This document shows positions 36,069-44,999 of a stretch of DNA of 47,730 nucleotides, piece after piece. The stretch is taken from positions 1 to 47,730 of the forward strand of contig JAABTQ010000022.1 of assembly GCA_011389745.1 (NCBI GenBank). Reading direction: 5' to 3'. The translations under genes and the position numbers were made by a program. The stretch comes from Desulfobacteraceae bacterium. GTDB lineage: Bacteria > Desulfobacterota > Desulfobacteria > Desulfobacterales > SKZT01. Each line of letters starts with the position of its first letter. Position 1 is the stretch's first letter. The notes beneath the pieces were generated by a model. That model ran no database searches. It was not told where the DNA came from and was given only the letters and a program-made list of their open reading frames with translations.

Positions 36069-37577
36069 ATGCAATGCAAAGCCCTCATAGTTGATGATGA
36101 TCCCTTGCTGGTGATTTATTTAAAACTTCACTTTTCTGATAATGGAATTGAATCAGAAAGTGCATGTGATGGAATAGAAGCTATAGAAAAAATCAATATG
36201 TTCGAACCTGATATTATCCTTTCTGACATCATGATGCCACGAATGGATGGTTACGAACTTCAAAGTAAATTGCGCAAAAATCCGGATACCGAAAACATCC
36301 CCTTTGTTTTTCTGACTGCAAAAGCTGATATATCAGACCAGCTCAAGGGTTTCAGGACGGGTGTTGATGACTACGTGTGCAAACCTTTTGAAATTCATGA
36401 TCTTGTCCGACGACTGCAGCGTGCGATAAAGCGCACCGAACAAATCAGAAGTTTCCAAACAAAAGCCGATTTCAGTGGCAATCTTTCTCAAATAATATGG
36501 ACTGATGTTTCTCAAGTTATCGAATTGAATTACAAAACCGGCGAACTTCTCTTTATATCCCCTGCGAGAGAACATATCGGCAGAGTATTCTTTAACAATG
36601 GGCGGTTAATCAACGCACAAGCCGGTCATTTTGAAGGAGAAGAAGCTTTCTTTTCGCTCATGACGATTAAAGAAGGTTTATTCGAATTTTTCAGCAAAAC
36701 AATTGATACTTCCCCACTGATAGAAAGCAGTAACACCTCAATGTTCCTAAAAGGGGCAAGCATGGTCGAAGAATATCAGAGTTTATGTAAGCTGTTTCCA
36801 GATTTGAATGTAATCGTAAAATTAACCGGAAACAAAATTCCTGTCGAAATCAAAAAAAATATCGACAATCAATTGCTGTTAAAAATTTTTTCGCTTATTG
36901 ATAAAAAATATTCGGTCGGAAGTATTTTACAATCAGGCGGCATGAGCCCCATTAGAGCTGCTTCAATACTTTTAGGTCTTTTTAAAAGAGGCTGTCTGGA
37001 AATTGGGGATTATAAATCAGGTGTCATTGAAAAAGATTACCAGTCCTTTTCGGTTATCATCGATAAGGAGTTGATGACAGTTATGATCAATATTGAAAAA
37101 CGATCTCTCACAGGCATTCTGGAATTTCGAAACCGAGCTGAACCCCAAGCTGTTTTTTTTCAAAATGGTCTACCTGTTCACGCATTTTATGGAAAAGTGA
37201 CAGGGGAAAAAGCCCTTTTCCGTATTTTTCGTGAGCAGGGAGGACTTTTAAAATTTCTTCGGCAACCAGTATCGCAGCCTTCGACTATTGAAAAATCCCT
37301 TACAGATCTACTACATGAGTGCGCTAAGGAAATTCAAAAATTTCAAAAAGTCAACAAGGGGTTTTTTAACAAAAAACTTACCGTTAATGATCAAAAATTT
37401 CGGAAATTTTCCAAATATAAAAGTATACCCGAATTTCGAAATTTTATTGCTTTGGTTCAACAATATGCCAAGGTTTGCGATGTCATTGAAAAAAGTCCAC
37501 TTACCGACAGCGTCACTTATGACCGAATCAATTATCTGTTAAAAATCGGCATACTGGAATTTAAAGAAAAAACATGA
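36069..37577 (+). CDS. Response regulator with two DUF4388 (PATAN) domains
   Basis: A 502-aa regulator. Residues 1-125 are a receiver domain: acidic pocket DDD (9-11), phosphorylated D53 in SDIMMPRMDG, T/S site in FLTAKAD, and K near 108 in VCKPFE. A DUF4388/PATAN domain follows at about 133-235 (DFSGNLSQI start, KTGELLF, INAQAGHFEGEEAFF). A second such region starts near 335 (SLTGILEF, VHAFYGKVTGEKALFRIF). A helical linker and a C-terminal helical domain occupy the rest. No DNA-binding motif is seen, so output is likely protein-protein. A shorter paralogue follows 47 bases downstream. Confidence 0.92.
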   Translation: MQCKALIVDDDPLLVIYLKLHFSDNGIESESACDGIEAIEKINMFEPDIILSDIMMPRMDGYELQSKLRKNPDTENIPFVFLTAKADISDQLKGFRTGVDDYVCKPFEIHDLVRRLQRAIKRTEQIRSFQTKADFSGNLSQIIWTDVSQVIELNYKTGELLFISPAREHIGRVFFNNGRLINAQAGHFEGEEAFFSLMTIKEGLFEFFSKTIDTSPLIESSNTSMFLKGASMVEEYQSLCKLFPDLNVIVKLTGNKIPVEIKKNIDNQLLLKIFSLIDKKYSVGSILQSGGMSPIRAASILLGLFKRGCLEIGDYKSGVIEKDYQSFSVIIDKELMTVMINIEKRSLTGILEFRNRAEPQAVFFQNGLPVHAFYGKVTGEKALFRIFREQGGLLKFLRQPVSQPSTIEKSLTDLLHECAKEIQKFQKVNKGFFNKKLTVNDQKFRKFSKYKSIPEFRNFIALVQQYAKVCDVIEKSPLTDSVTYDRINYLLKIGILEFKEKT

Positions 37578-37624
37578 ACTATTATGGACAATGATCATTT
37601 TTAAAATTGACCCTTGGAGACATC

Positions 37625-38395
37625 ATGAAAGGTAAGATCCTTATTGTCGACGATGATCTGTTGCTTGTCAAAATGCTTGAAATACGGTTCACCAAGGAAA
37701 CCTTTGTAACTTATTCACTGAATGACGGTGGTGAAGTTTTGGAAAAAATCCATCAGATTAAACCGGATGTTATTATTGCGGATATTATGATGCCGCGCAT
37801 GGATGGATACGAACTTCGCCGGTGCTTATTAAAAGATCCTGCAACGGCATTTATGCCTTTTATTTTCCTGTCAGCCAAAACAAGCCCTTCAGATCAGTTA
37901 GAAGGTTTTCGAATGGGAGCAGATGATTATATTTGCAAACCTTTTGACCTTGAAGACCTTATTACCCGGGTAAAAAAAGTTATCAAACGAGCAGTAAGGA
38001 AAAGATTTTTCGATACCCGGGCGGATCTCAGCGGTAACCTAACCCAACTGAAACTCGTGGATATTATTCAACTCATTGAACTTAATCATAAAACAGGTGA
38101 ACTTATCTTTAAAAACCCAAAAGGAAAACGAGTAGGGAAAGCCTTTTTTAAACATGGAAACCTAATCAATGCACAAAAGGGCCTATTAAATGATGAGGAG
38201 GCTTTTTACGGCCTCATGGCGGAAAACAAGGGTTATTTTGAATTTTATGTAACTTCCGTTAATGTTTCGCAAACAATAACACTACCCAATATGTCTATCC
38301 TTTTAAACGGGAGCCGGCTAATCGATGAGTCTTCATTGGAAGTTCAAAAAGGATTCACTGACCCAAAAGTTCAAATGGATAATGGAGTTGGTTAA
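37625..38395 (+). CDS. Response regulator with one DUF4388 (PATAN) domain
   Basis: A 256-aa paralogue of the preceding gene. Receiver pocket DDD (9-11) and phosphorylated D53 in ADIMMPRMDG are intact, and a single DUF4388 domain occupies about 130-240 (DLSGNLTQLKLVDII, KTGELIF, INAQKGLLNDEEAFY). The second DUF4388 and C-terminal part of the neighbour are absent. The ATG at 37625 has GGAG 5 bases upstream, so it is preferred over a TTG at 37607. Shared motifs point to tandem duplication. Confidence 0.92.
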   Translation: MKGKILIVDDDLLLVKMLEIRFTKETFVTYSLNDGGEVLEKIHQIKPDVIIADIMMPRMDGYELRRCLLKDPATAFMPFIFLSAKTSPSDQLEGFRMGADDYICKPFDLEDLITRVKKVIKRAVRKRFFDTRADLSGNLTQLKLVDIIQLIELNHKTGELIFKNPKGKRVGKAFFKHGNLINAQKGLLNDEEAFYGLMAENKGYFEFYVTSVNVSQTITLPNMSILLNGSRLIDESSLEVQKGFTDPKVQMDNGVG

Positions 38396-38423
38396 ATCTG
38401 ATTAAATAAAAAAAGGAGTTTGT

Positions 38424-39470
38424 ATGACTGCATCATCAGCTGAAACAAAAAAAATCACCCTGGCCCTGCAAGGCGGAGGTTCTCATGGGGCTTTCACATG
38501 GGGAGTGCTTGATAGACTTTTGGAAGATGACCGAATTGAAATCGAAGGTATCAGTGGAACAAGCGCCGGTGCAATGAACGCCGTTGTGCTTACCTACGGA
38601 TATGAAATCAATGGAAGGGAGGGGGCCAGGAAAGAACTGCGAAAATTTTGGAAAGCCATCAGTCTGAAAGGCGCATTCAGCCCTTATCATTCCGGCATAT
38701 TCAATCCGCTTGGTACAGACTGGTCACCGCTGGCATTGTGGTTTGATCTGCTGTCCCAAACCTTATCACCATACCAGATGAATCCTGGTAATTTCAATCC
38801 ACTGCGTGATATGCTCGAGGAAACCATCGATTTTGATCAACTGAGGAAATGCGGAAAAATCCGGCTTTTTATTTCTGCCACCAATGTCAATACCAATCAT
38901 CTTCATATTTTTACCAACAATCAAATCTCTCTGGACGTTCTGATGGCCTCGGCCTGCCTGCCCTATATTCACCAGGCGGTCGAAATTGATGGAGAGTATT
39001 TCTGGGATGGCGGATTTATGGGCAATCCAGCTCTGGAACCGCTGGTACGCCGGTGTGAAACATCAGATACCATCATTGTTCAGGTCAACCCTACCTTTCG
39101 GGAACAACTTCCCCGATTTGCCCTAGATATTGCCGACCGTCTCAATGAGATTACATTCAATTCCAATTTGATGCGTGAAATTCGATCTTACGTGGATGTT
39201 ACCAGAATGATCGAAATGGGACAAATTCATGATCCGCGGATAGAACGCGCCTATTTTCATATTATTCCGATAGGTCAGGAACTGGGTCGTTTGGGAGTTC
39301 GGAGCAAACTTGACACCAGTTGGACTTTATTGAGCCGTCTTTTTTCGGTGGGAAGACAACAGGTGGAATACTGGCTGGCAAATCATTTTGATGATATCGG
39401 CCTGCGATCCACCTTGAATCTGGATGAATGGACGCCCACGGAAGACATAATTAACGGAAAGTGCTCATAA
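38424..39470 (+). CDS. Patatin-like phospholipase family protein
   Basis: A 348-aa serine lipid hydrolase. The oxyanion-hole glycines lie in LQGGGSHGAF (16-25), the nucleophile S47 in GISGTSAGA, and the partner aspartate in WDGG near 195. It probably hydrolyses acyl esters; the site of action is unclear because no signal peptide is visible. AAAGGAG before the ATG is strong. It lies about 30 bases after the second regulator and 43 bases before the GntP gene. Confidence 0.93.
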   Translation: MTASSAETKKITLALQGGGSHGAFTWGVLDRLLEDDRIEIEGISGTSAGAMNAVVLTYGYEINGREGARKELRKFWKAISLKGAFSPYHSGIFNPLGTDWSPLALWFDLLSQTLSPYQMNPGNFNPLRDMLEETIDFDQLRKCGKIRLFISATNVNTNHLHIFTNNQISLDVLMASACLPYIHQAVEIDGEYFWDGGFMGNPALEPLVRRCETSDTIIVQVNPTFREQLPRFALDIADRLNEITFNSNLMREIRSYVDVTRMIEMGQIHDPRIERAYFHIIPIGQELGRLGVRSKLDTSWTLLSRLFSVGRQQVEYWLANHFDDIGLRSTLNLDEWTPTEDIINGKCS

Positions 39471-39513
39471 ATACCGGATCACTTTGTTTTAAATATTTAA
39501 GAGGTTTAAAAAA

Positions 39514-40977
39514 ATGGCCGGGATCATTGGCATACTGATATCACTGGGAATACTGATTTATTTGGCTTACCGAGGAATCAGCGCACTTATTGTAGCGCCT
39601 CTCATGGCTATTTTAGCGGTTCTTTTAAGTTCCGATCCTTCTGTTCTTGGAAGTTACACCCAGATATTTATGCCGGCTCTTGGGCAATTTGCCATTCTAT
39701 ACTTTCCTCTTTTTCTTCTGGGGGCGATATTTGGTAAACTCATGGATGATTCGGGTTCAGCCCAAGTCATTGCAGAGCGTATTGTGGAAACCCTGGGTAA
39801 AAACCGGTCAATCCTGGCCATTGTATTGGCATGTGCTATTTTGACCTATGGCGGCGTTTCCCTTTTTGTGGTGGCTTTTGCCGTATATCCCATCGCAGTG
39901 GCAATGTTTCAGGAAGCCGACATTCCCAAAAGACTGATTCCGGCCACCATTGCGCTGGGGGCATTCACTTTCACCATGACCGCTTTGCCGGGAACACCGG
40001 CCATTCAGAATGCCATCCCCATGCCGTATTTCAATACGACTCCTTTTGCTGCACCATTTATTGGTATCATTGGCGGCATCATTATGTTTGTTTTAGGAAT
40101 GCTGTGGTTGTCTCGCCGGGAAAAAAGCGCCAGAGAAAAGGGTGAAGGCTTTGGTGAAGATCATGATGAAGCCCGAAGGCCCGAGATTTCCAAAAATATA
40201 CGGGATTATGCCCAGTGTGAAAATTTTGATGTGATGGAAATTACACAGGATGACCGTGCCATCACACAGAACATGCCGAATTTTTTAATTGCGATCTTAC
40301 CGGTGGTCCTTGTTATATTTATAAACTATCTATTTACCCGCTTTATCATTCCCGCAATGGATACATCATACCTGTTGCTCCCCCAATACGGCTCCTCCGA
40401 TATCAATGCCGTCCGCGGTGTCTGGTCCATCATCAGTTCTCTGGTAATATCAATTGTCATTCTCATTTTATTAAACATGAAAAATTTTCCTAGCATCAGG
40501 CGAACATTGGATGACGGCGCAAACGCATCGGTTCTGCCATTGTTTAATACAGCTTCTTTGGTGGGATTCGGTGCGGTTATCGCATCATTGCCGGCATTTG
40601 AACTGATCCGGGATTTGGTTTTAGGCATAGCACCGTCAAATCCCCTGATATCTTTATCTGTTGCGGTCAATATTCTTGCCGGAATCACAGGCTCGGCATC
40701 GGGAGGGATGAGCATTGCACTGCAAACGCTGGGAGATAGATACCTGGAACTCTCGCAATCGGCCGGAATCAGTCCCGAACTGATGCATCGTGTAACATCT
40801 ATTGCCACAGGAGGCCTGGATGCATTGCCTCAAAATGGTGCGGTCATAACCCTGTTAACCATCTGCAAGTTGACACACCGACAATCTTACGGTGATATTT
40901 TCGTCGTTGCGGCAGTAGTACCCGTTCTGGCACTTGTTGTCGTAATTATCCTTGGAACTTTTTTGGGAAGTTTTTAA
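39514..40977 (+). CDS. GntP family permease
   Basis: A 487-aa carrier of the gluconate/hydroxy-acid GntP family. It has about twelve hydrophobic spans and conserved loops LTYGGVSLFVVAFAVYPIA, ALPGTPAIQN and GITGSASGGM, with a longer charged cytoplasmic loop at about 207-250. Substrates of the family are gluconate and small hydroxy acids such as 3-hydroxybutyrate; none can be assigned. It probably shares a transcript with the phospholipase gene. Confidence 0.92.
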   Translation: MAGIIGILISLGILIYLAYRGISALIVAPLMAILAVLLSSDPSVLGSYTQIFMPALGQFAILYFPLFLLGAIFGKLMDDSGSAQVIAERIVETLGKNRSILAIVLACAILTYGGVSLFVVAFAVYPIAVAMFQEADIPKRLIPATIALGAFTFTMTALPGTPAIQNAIPMPYFNTTPFAAPFIGIIGGIIMFVLGMLWLSRREKSAREKGEGFGEDHDEARRPEISKNIRDYAQCENFDVMEITQDDRAITQNMPNFLIAILPVVLVIFINYLFTRFIIPAMDTSYLLLPQYGSSDINAVRGVWSIISSLVISIVILILLNMKNFPSIRRTLDDGANASVLPLFNTASLVGFGAVIASLPAFELIRDLVLGIAPSNPLISLSVAVNILAGITGSASGGMSIALQTLGDRYLELSQSAGISPELMHRVTSIATGGLDALPQNGAVITLLTICKLTHRQSYGDIFVVAAVVPVLALVVVIILGTFLGSF

Positions 40978-41073
40978 TTTTATTAGTCTCAAATAGGGTT
41001 AAAACCTCCGCCTTTCAGGCGGATAGATTTATCATTCAAGATATGATAATTCAAGAGCCTGAAAGGAGGGTTT
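40978..41073 (+). other. IS200/IS605-type left-end hairpin region
   Basis: Holds a perfect CCGCCT-TTC-AGGCGG hairpin at 41008-41022 and, at 41057-41070, AGCCTGAAAGGAGG, related to its reverse complement. A subterminal hairpin just before tnpA is expected at the left end of an IS200/IS605 element, and the GGAGGG serves as the gene's ribosome-binding site. Confidence 0.45.
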
Positions 41074-41187
41074 ATGGATTTTCGGTATGGAATCCACACG
41101 GTATTCAATATGGAATACCATTTTTTATGGACCGTGGCGTCTTTTACATTTGATTCAATCGGTTGGATCGATTTTCACTCAAGCTGA
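41074..41187 (+). pseudogene. IS200/IS605 tnpA transposase, N-terminal stump
   Basis: The first 19 residues, MDFRYGIHTVFNMEYHFLW, match the usual start of the small Y1 transposase TnpA (RYGSHTV.NIEYH..W). After the tryptophan the similarity stops, and a TGA ends the frame after 37 codons. The catalytic HUH and tyrosine motifs are missing, so it is a dead element. It starts the decayed island that continues to about 46 kb. Confidence 0.6.
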
Positions 41188-41699
41188 CTTAGCTGTCCGG
41201 CCATGTACTGGTAAAAATTATCTCTTGGCTCCTACCTGGAAAAACAGCCTCGAAACTATGCATGGGAGCCTTGGAATTCTTCAATAAAATCCTCTTTGTC
41301 CTCACGCTCAATCAAATTTCGGAATCTGATAGGGATCGTCTTGTATTCTGCATTCCACCAACATAGCTCACCTTCTGTTTTCGCGGTTTTTTCCGAAAAA
41401 TATAGCAGGCTAAGTAAGTAGTGTTGTGCAACGTAAAAATTAACTAAATATCGTTGTAGGGATAGTTCACCGCATAACAATTGATTCTACAGTTTCCGGT
41501 AAACATCAAGGTTCGATTTCCGGCGTCTATCCATTTTTTTCCACAATCCCTGAATCCAGGCTCGCCGTACTCCCACTTTTTCGCTTTACTGACGATATAC
41601 ACACATAAAATTATTCTCTCAAGATTATCCAATTCGGTCAGTATCGATTGTCAATTAATCCGCCTCTGAGGAAGTAATTAAAGATTTTCCGCTCCTACC
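41188..41699. other. Decayed stretch without a clear gene
   Basis: About 500 bases with only short open frames. On the minus strand a 74-codon frame (41256-41480) with a coding-like C-terminus (KTIPIRFRNLIERED then KEDFIEEF) ends at a stop, and another frame (41444-41632) overlaps its N-terminal end. Neither has a recognised family. They may be fragments of a lost gene. Confidence 0.25.
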
Positions 41700-41908
41700 T
41701 CACCCGAATAACGCACAGCCTTCCTGCTTAAATCTTTCGACCATCTCTATTAGTTCCTCTTCCGTCGTCTCGAAATACTCGGCTATACACGTCAGGCACA
41801 TCATCCGTTCAATCTTCGGATGGATGAGTTTCTTGTTTAGTCCAATTTCATTCTTTGAAATTCTTCTTTGTCGCAATAGGCACAATTGATTTGCTTTCCT
41901 CCGCTCAT
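41700..41908 (-). pseudogene. Small CxxC zinc-ribbon-like protein, frameshifted
   Basis: Starting at an ATG that overlaps the brxL stop (ATGA), the frame reads MSGGKQINCAYCDKEEF and then stops after 23 codons. The other frame continues with KNEIGLNKKLIHPKIE, MMCLTCIAEYFETTEEEL and QEGCALF, ending at 41700. Adding one T to the run at about 41858-41860 would join them into a protein of about 69 aa with two CxxC pairs, a probable zinc site. It may be a true mutation or a sequencing slip. Translational coupling to brxL suggests a linked function. I do not know the family's role. Confidence 0.6.
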
Positions 41909-43362
41909 TGTTCTCCCTTGAGTAACGTGTATGCGGCTAAGTTCTTCCCTCCGTATTCAAGCGGGTCTATCTTCTGCAATTGCTGCCGGATCACCGTGCG
42001 CATCTGCACGGCCGGACGCAGACAGTATCGCTTGAACTCCCCCTTGTCGATGCTGTCTAGCACTGTGACATGCGGAAACAGCAATTTAAGGTAGGCCGTG
42101 CACAACCGTAAAACCGCTTCCGTGTCGCGGGTGTCCGCCTCGGGAGGATATTCCACCAGCCTTTCAACGACATGCCGGTAAATCAGTGTTTCTGCTGGTT
42201 GGCGCAGCAGATGCATGATTTCGGAAAAATACTCTGTGTTCAGCGCCCAGCCGTTGATTTTCAGGTTCTCACTCATGCGCGGGATGTCGCGCCCTCGGAT
42301 AAAACCGTGGAACCGGTCCAGTAATGCCGACTCATGAAACACTTTAGGCAGCCTCTGAAACATGTCTCTGGTTTCGTCCATCTCTGTTTGCGGGATGTTC
42401 CCCAGCAGGATCACACCAGCACCGCCAATGATACGGTTCTTGCCGACCGTTATCTCTCCACTTTCCATGTAGGCTTTAAGCCCGCCCTGCATCTCGTTCG
42501 GGTCGTGGAATTTGATCGACTGGATTTCGTCCAGCGCTACAAAGTCGTTCGACGCGATCAGACCGGGGCTCTTTCCATTGATGTCGCCGAACATTTTCGC
42601 CCGCGTCAGCGTTCCCCCGCTGACCAGCCATCCGTATTTCCCTACCTGCCCGAACAGATAGGACTTGCCTGTGCCCTTGGGGGCCAGTTCCACCAGATTC
42701 AGGCGCGGTTCGATGAACGGCAGCGGGCGCGTCAGCACCGTGTGTTTCTGTACCCAATCTTCGTATCCCGCCGGGTTGTAATCAATCGCTCCCAACACAA
42801 CATCGATCCACTCCTCAGTATTAAACTCACTGCGAGCCTCTCTATAGGCGTCCAGATCGATCGTGTACGGACAGAAATTCTTGTACTCTAAGAGCGTGAA
42901 GCATCCTCGCGGATTCTCGCCGTCCGGGGTTCGGTATCCCAGTTGTACCAATCCCCAGCCCCCAGCCGTTTTTATAACTTCTTCTTTGATCCGCTCCCAG
43001 ACATAATCCTCGATCAGCGTTTCAGTATGCCCAAGCCCCAATTCCGGAATCGCAAACGTGTACTCGTCTGACCGCACGCTAAATTGGATTTCAATTTTGG
43101 CCAGAAACTTCTTCGTGTGCCCCTCACTTCGCGCCGCGTCCTTCAATTCAAGCAAATTTTCACGGCGCGGGATGATTTCGTAAATGTATTCTCGTAAAGC
43201 CTCAGCATCGTGAATTTTACCGTCAGACCCAGCTTTGCGCTTCAGAATCCAATCCCGCAAAAACGACGGTATCGACGCCGCCTTGAAAATTGCCACAATG
43301 TTCGGGTCCTTACAGACCGTCGTGTCTTGGAATGCCGCTCGCAATTTTTCAGTATCGACCAT
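41905..43362 (-). CDS. brxL: BREX system Lon-related AAA+ protein BrxL (short form)
   Basis: A 485-aa AAA+ protein of the BrxL type. Walker A APKGTGKS is at 227-234, Walker B VALDE at 275-279, and a sensor-like GVILLGNIP near 345. N-terminal residues 1-215 are the usual BrxL region. The C-terminal Lon-protease domain of long (about 680-aa) BrxL is absent, as in the short form that goes with BREX type 4-like loci. BrxL proteins form DNA-binding AAA+ rings in anti-phage defence. It follows the pglZ fragment by about 20 bases on the same strand. The segment is richer in G+C than its flanks. Confidence 0.8.
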   Translation of the reverse strand: MVDTEKLRAAFQDTTVCKDPNIVAIFKAASIPSFLRDWILKRKAGSDGKIHDAEALREYIYEIIPRRENLLELKDAARSEGHTKKFLAKIEIQFSVRSDEYTFAIPELGLGHTETLIEDYVWERIKEEVIKTAGGWGLVQLGYRTPDGENPRGCFTLLEYKNFCPYTIDLDAYREARSEFNTEEWIDVVLGAIDYNPAGYEDWVQKHTVLTRPLPFIEPRLNLVELAPKGTGKSYLFGQVGKYGWLVSGGTLTRAKMFGDINGKSPGLIASNDFVALDEIQSIKFHDPNEMQGGLKAYMESGEITVGKNRIIGGAGVILLGNIPQTEMDETRDMFQRLPKVFHESALLDRFHGFIRGRDIPRMSENLKINGWALNTEYFSEIMHLLRQPAETLIYRHVVERLVEYPPEADTRDTEAVLRLCTAYLKLLFPHVTVLDSIDKGEFKRYCLRPAVQMRTVIRQQLQKIDPLEYGGKNLAAYTLLKGEQ

Positions 43363-43382
43363 GGTTGATTGCCCTATTTTAA

Positions 43383-44327
43383 CTACAGGTCAAAGTCGTC
43401 TTTCTCAACAATCTGCACACGTTTGCCGCCGGTCTTCGCTTTCGGCATGAACTGCCCTGTCCTCGAGAAAACCACAACCGGCGTCAGTCGCTCCTCCAGA
43501 GTCGCCCCGCCGTGAAGCTCAAAACCCTGTCCGCCGCCCTTCTTGGGCAGCCGGTTATACCCGCGCACCACCCACTGCCTGCCGTCCAACGTTTCCTCCA
43601 GTTCCGGCGGACATCCACCTTGCTCCGCCCGCTCACGGTAGCGCCAATCGGAGACTTCCGCGCCAGCCTCACAAACAAGGGTCTGCGCCAGCCTCGGTTC
43701 GGATTGCCACGCTAACACCGCAAGCCGAGAACTCCCGTGGTCTGCTGTGACAAGTACTCTTTCAAACCGTACCAGCCCCTCCGCTACACGCCGCAGCACC
43801 TCGCCGCCGATCACATCCAGCGCCGCTGCCAGATTTTCCTCCGCGCTTCGAGCCTCATGCGCCTCCACGCCATTGTGCACGATGTTGTCAAACCGCTTGA
43901 TGTCCGGCAACCGCCGCGCGAGGTCTGGCCAATGGATGTTGTTGAATCGCGTTGTTGTCGGCAAATGCACCTCGCCGACCGCAATCGAATCCACGCCGAT
44001 ATTCCGCTCCCGCGCCAGCGCCACCAACATCGATAACCACTCCGCGCCCATCGCGTCCACCACTAGCAACGCGCACCCGTTGTCCAAAGCATACCGTTGC
44101 ACCATCGCGTCCCGCGATTGCACCGAACTCGAAGGAACCACCTGTTGCGCCCTCTCGTAAAACTCCGGCGTCACGCGGCCAACCATTTTTAGTTCCCGGT
44201 ATACCCTGAAATACTCTTCCAGTGCCTCATCGCCGAAAACGAGATCTGCATTCAAATACGTTGCCGCTTCTGGATACACGACTTTTACAGCGTTTGACAC
44301 AATGCCGTCCACATGATATTTAGTCAA
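43383..44327 (-). pseudogene. pglZ: BREX PglZ phosphatase-like protein, N-terminally truncated
   Basis: A 314-codon frame holding the C-terminal half of a PglZ (alkaline-phosphatase-superfamily) protein. Metal-site motifs are LLVVDAMGAEW (D91), LPTTTRFN, VHNGVEAHE and VTADHGSS (D196, H197), followed by the usual beta-rich C-terminus. The only start is a TTG preceded directly by three in-frame TAA codons, and a typical PglZ is several hundred residues longer, so the N-terminus is gone. It precedes brxL, the BREX order, but brxC/pglY, brxP or pglX are missing. Probably non-functional, though a short translated domain cannot be excluded. Confidence 0.75.
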
Positions 44328-44503
44328 TTATTATTATCCTTTCGGGGCAGGTTTGGATTGATACCGGCACTTTTCGTTCTAAGCGACAAGCCAGAACCTG
44401 TTATGATCAACCGGCCAAATAGAACAGCCGGATTGTATTATGATATCGTGGATACGAAAGACTTTCAGCAGGAAATCAGTCAACCCAAGAAAGAAAAAGC
44501 CGT
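44328..44503. other. Junction with possible coding remnant
   Basis: Sequence between the truncated pglZ and the broken toxin gene. A plus-strand frame (44313-44612) reads PEPVMINRPNRTAGLYYDIV and then DTKDFQQEISQPKKEKAVYR, which looks coding in composition but matches no family I know. It may be the end of a lost gene at the breakpoint. Confidence 0.25.
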
Positions 44504-44831
44504 TTATAGAGCCCAGAGCAGGATGCTTAATAATTTTGTGTCCGTCGCCCGCGACTCCGTCGACACGAAAATGATCAGGGCAATGCTGCGTTTCTTGCTA
44601 TCCACCCTATAGACGATTATGAATGGCTTACGAATGATTTCACGGATTAGCAGGATCATCGAACTCCGGAACTATTCGACCGGATTCGGGAAAATCGGCT
44701 AATTGCTCCACAGCTTGAAATAGGCTCATGACGAATCGTTGGGCTGCAGCAGAGCTGTCCCCGGCAATAAATGCAGCAATTCCCTTAAGATCATTTTTAG
44801 CACTGGGAGACCAGATCAGCTTGAAAGCCAT
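44504..44831 (-). pseudogene. RelE/ParE-type toxin, frameshifted
   Basis: The first 63 codons (MAFKLIWSPSAKNDLKGIAA to FPESGRIVPEFDDPA) form the N-terminal two-thirds of a ParE toxin and then hit TGA. In another frame the protein continues as IREIIRKPFIIVYRVDSKK and RSIALIIFV, to a stop near 44504. The same DFPESGRI.PEF motif occurs in the intact toxin at 45302-45592. It overlaps the antitoxin remnant by about 16 bases. A one-base indel at about 44650 explains the break. Confidence 0.75.
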
Positions 44832-44999
44832 TCCGTGATCTCCTCTTTAACTCGCTCGTGGGAAATACACTTACCTTCATCAAGCTCGCGAAAGCCTTTC
44901 CGTACACCAGCCACGAAGTTAATTCTTTCCTGGATTTGCTCCCAGGTAGCGTCTTCCGGAAGCTCCTGAATACTTAATGGCTATTTCTTTGGTGCTCAT
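44816..44999 (-). pseudogene. Antitoxin gene remnant, frameshifted
   Basis: Behind a strong AGGAGG, an ATG at 44999 gives MSTKEIAIK. The frame is then lost and resumes in another as IQELPEDATWEQIQERIN, FVAGVRKGFRELDEGK and ERVKEEITEWLSS, stopping at 44816. This is the composition of small antitoxins found with ParE, and the stop overlaps the toxin start as in a coupled pair. Both genes are broken. Confidence 0.65.

Noticed and set aside
42334-42891. A 185-codon plus-strand frame
   Set aside because: It is antisense to brxL. Long shadow frames are expected in the G+C-richer segment.
43747-44160. Plus-strand frames opposite pglZ
   Set aside because: Arg/Ser/Pro-rich low-quality translation, antisense to the conserved PglZ motifs.
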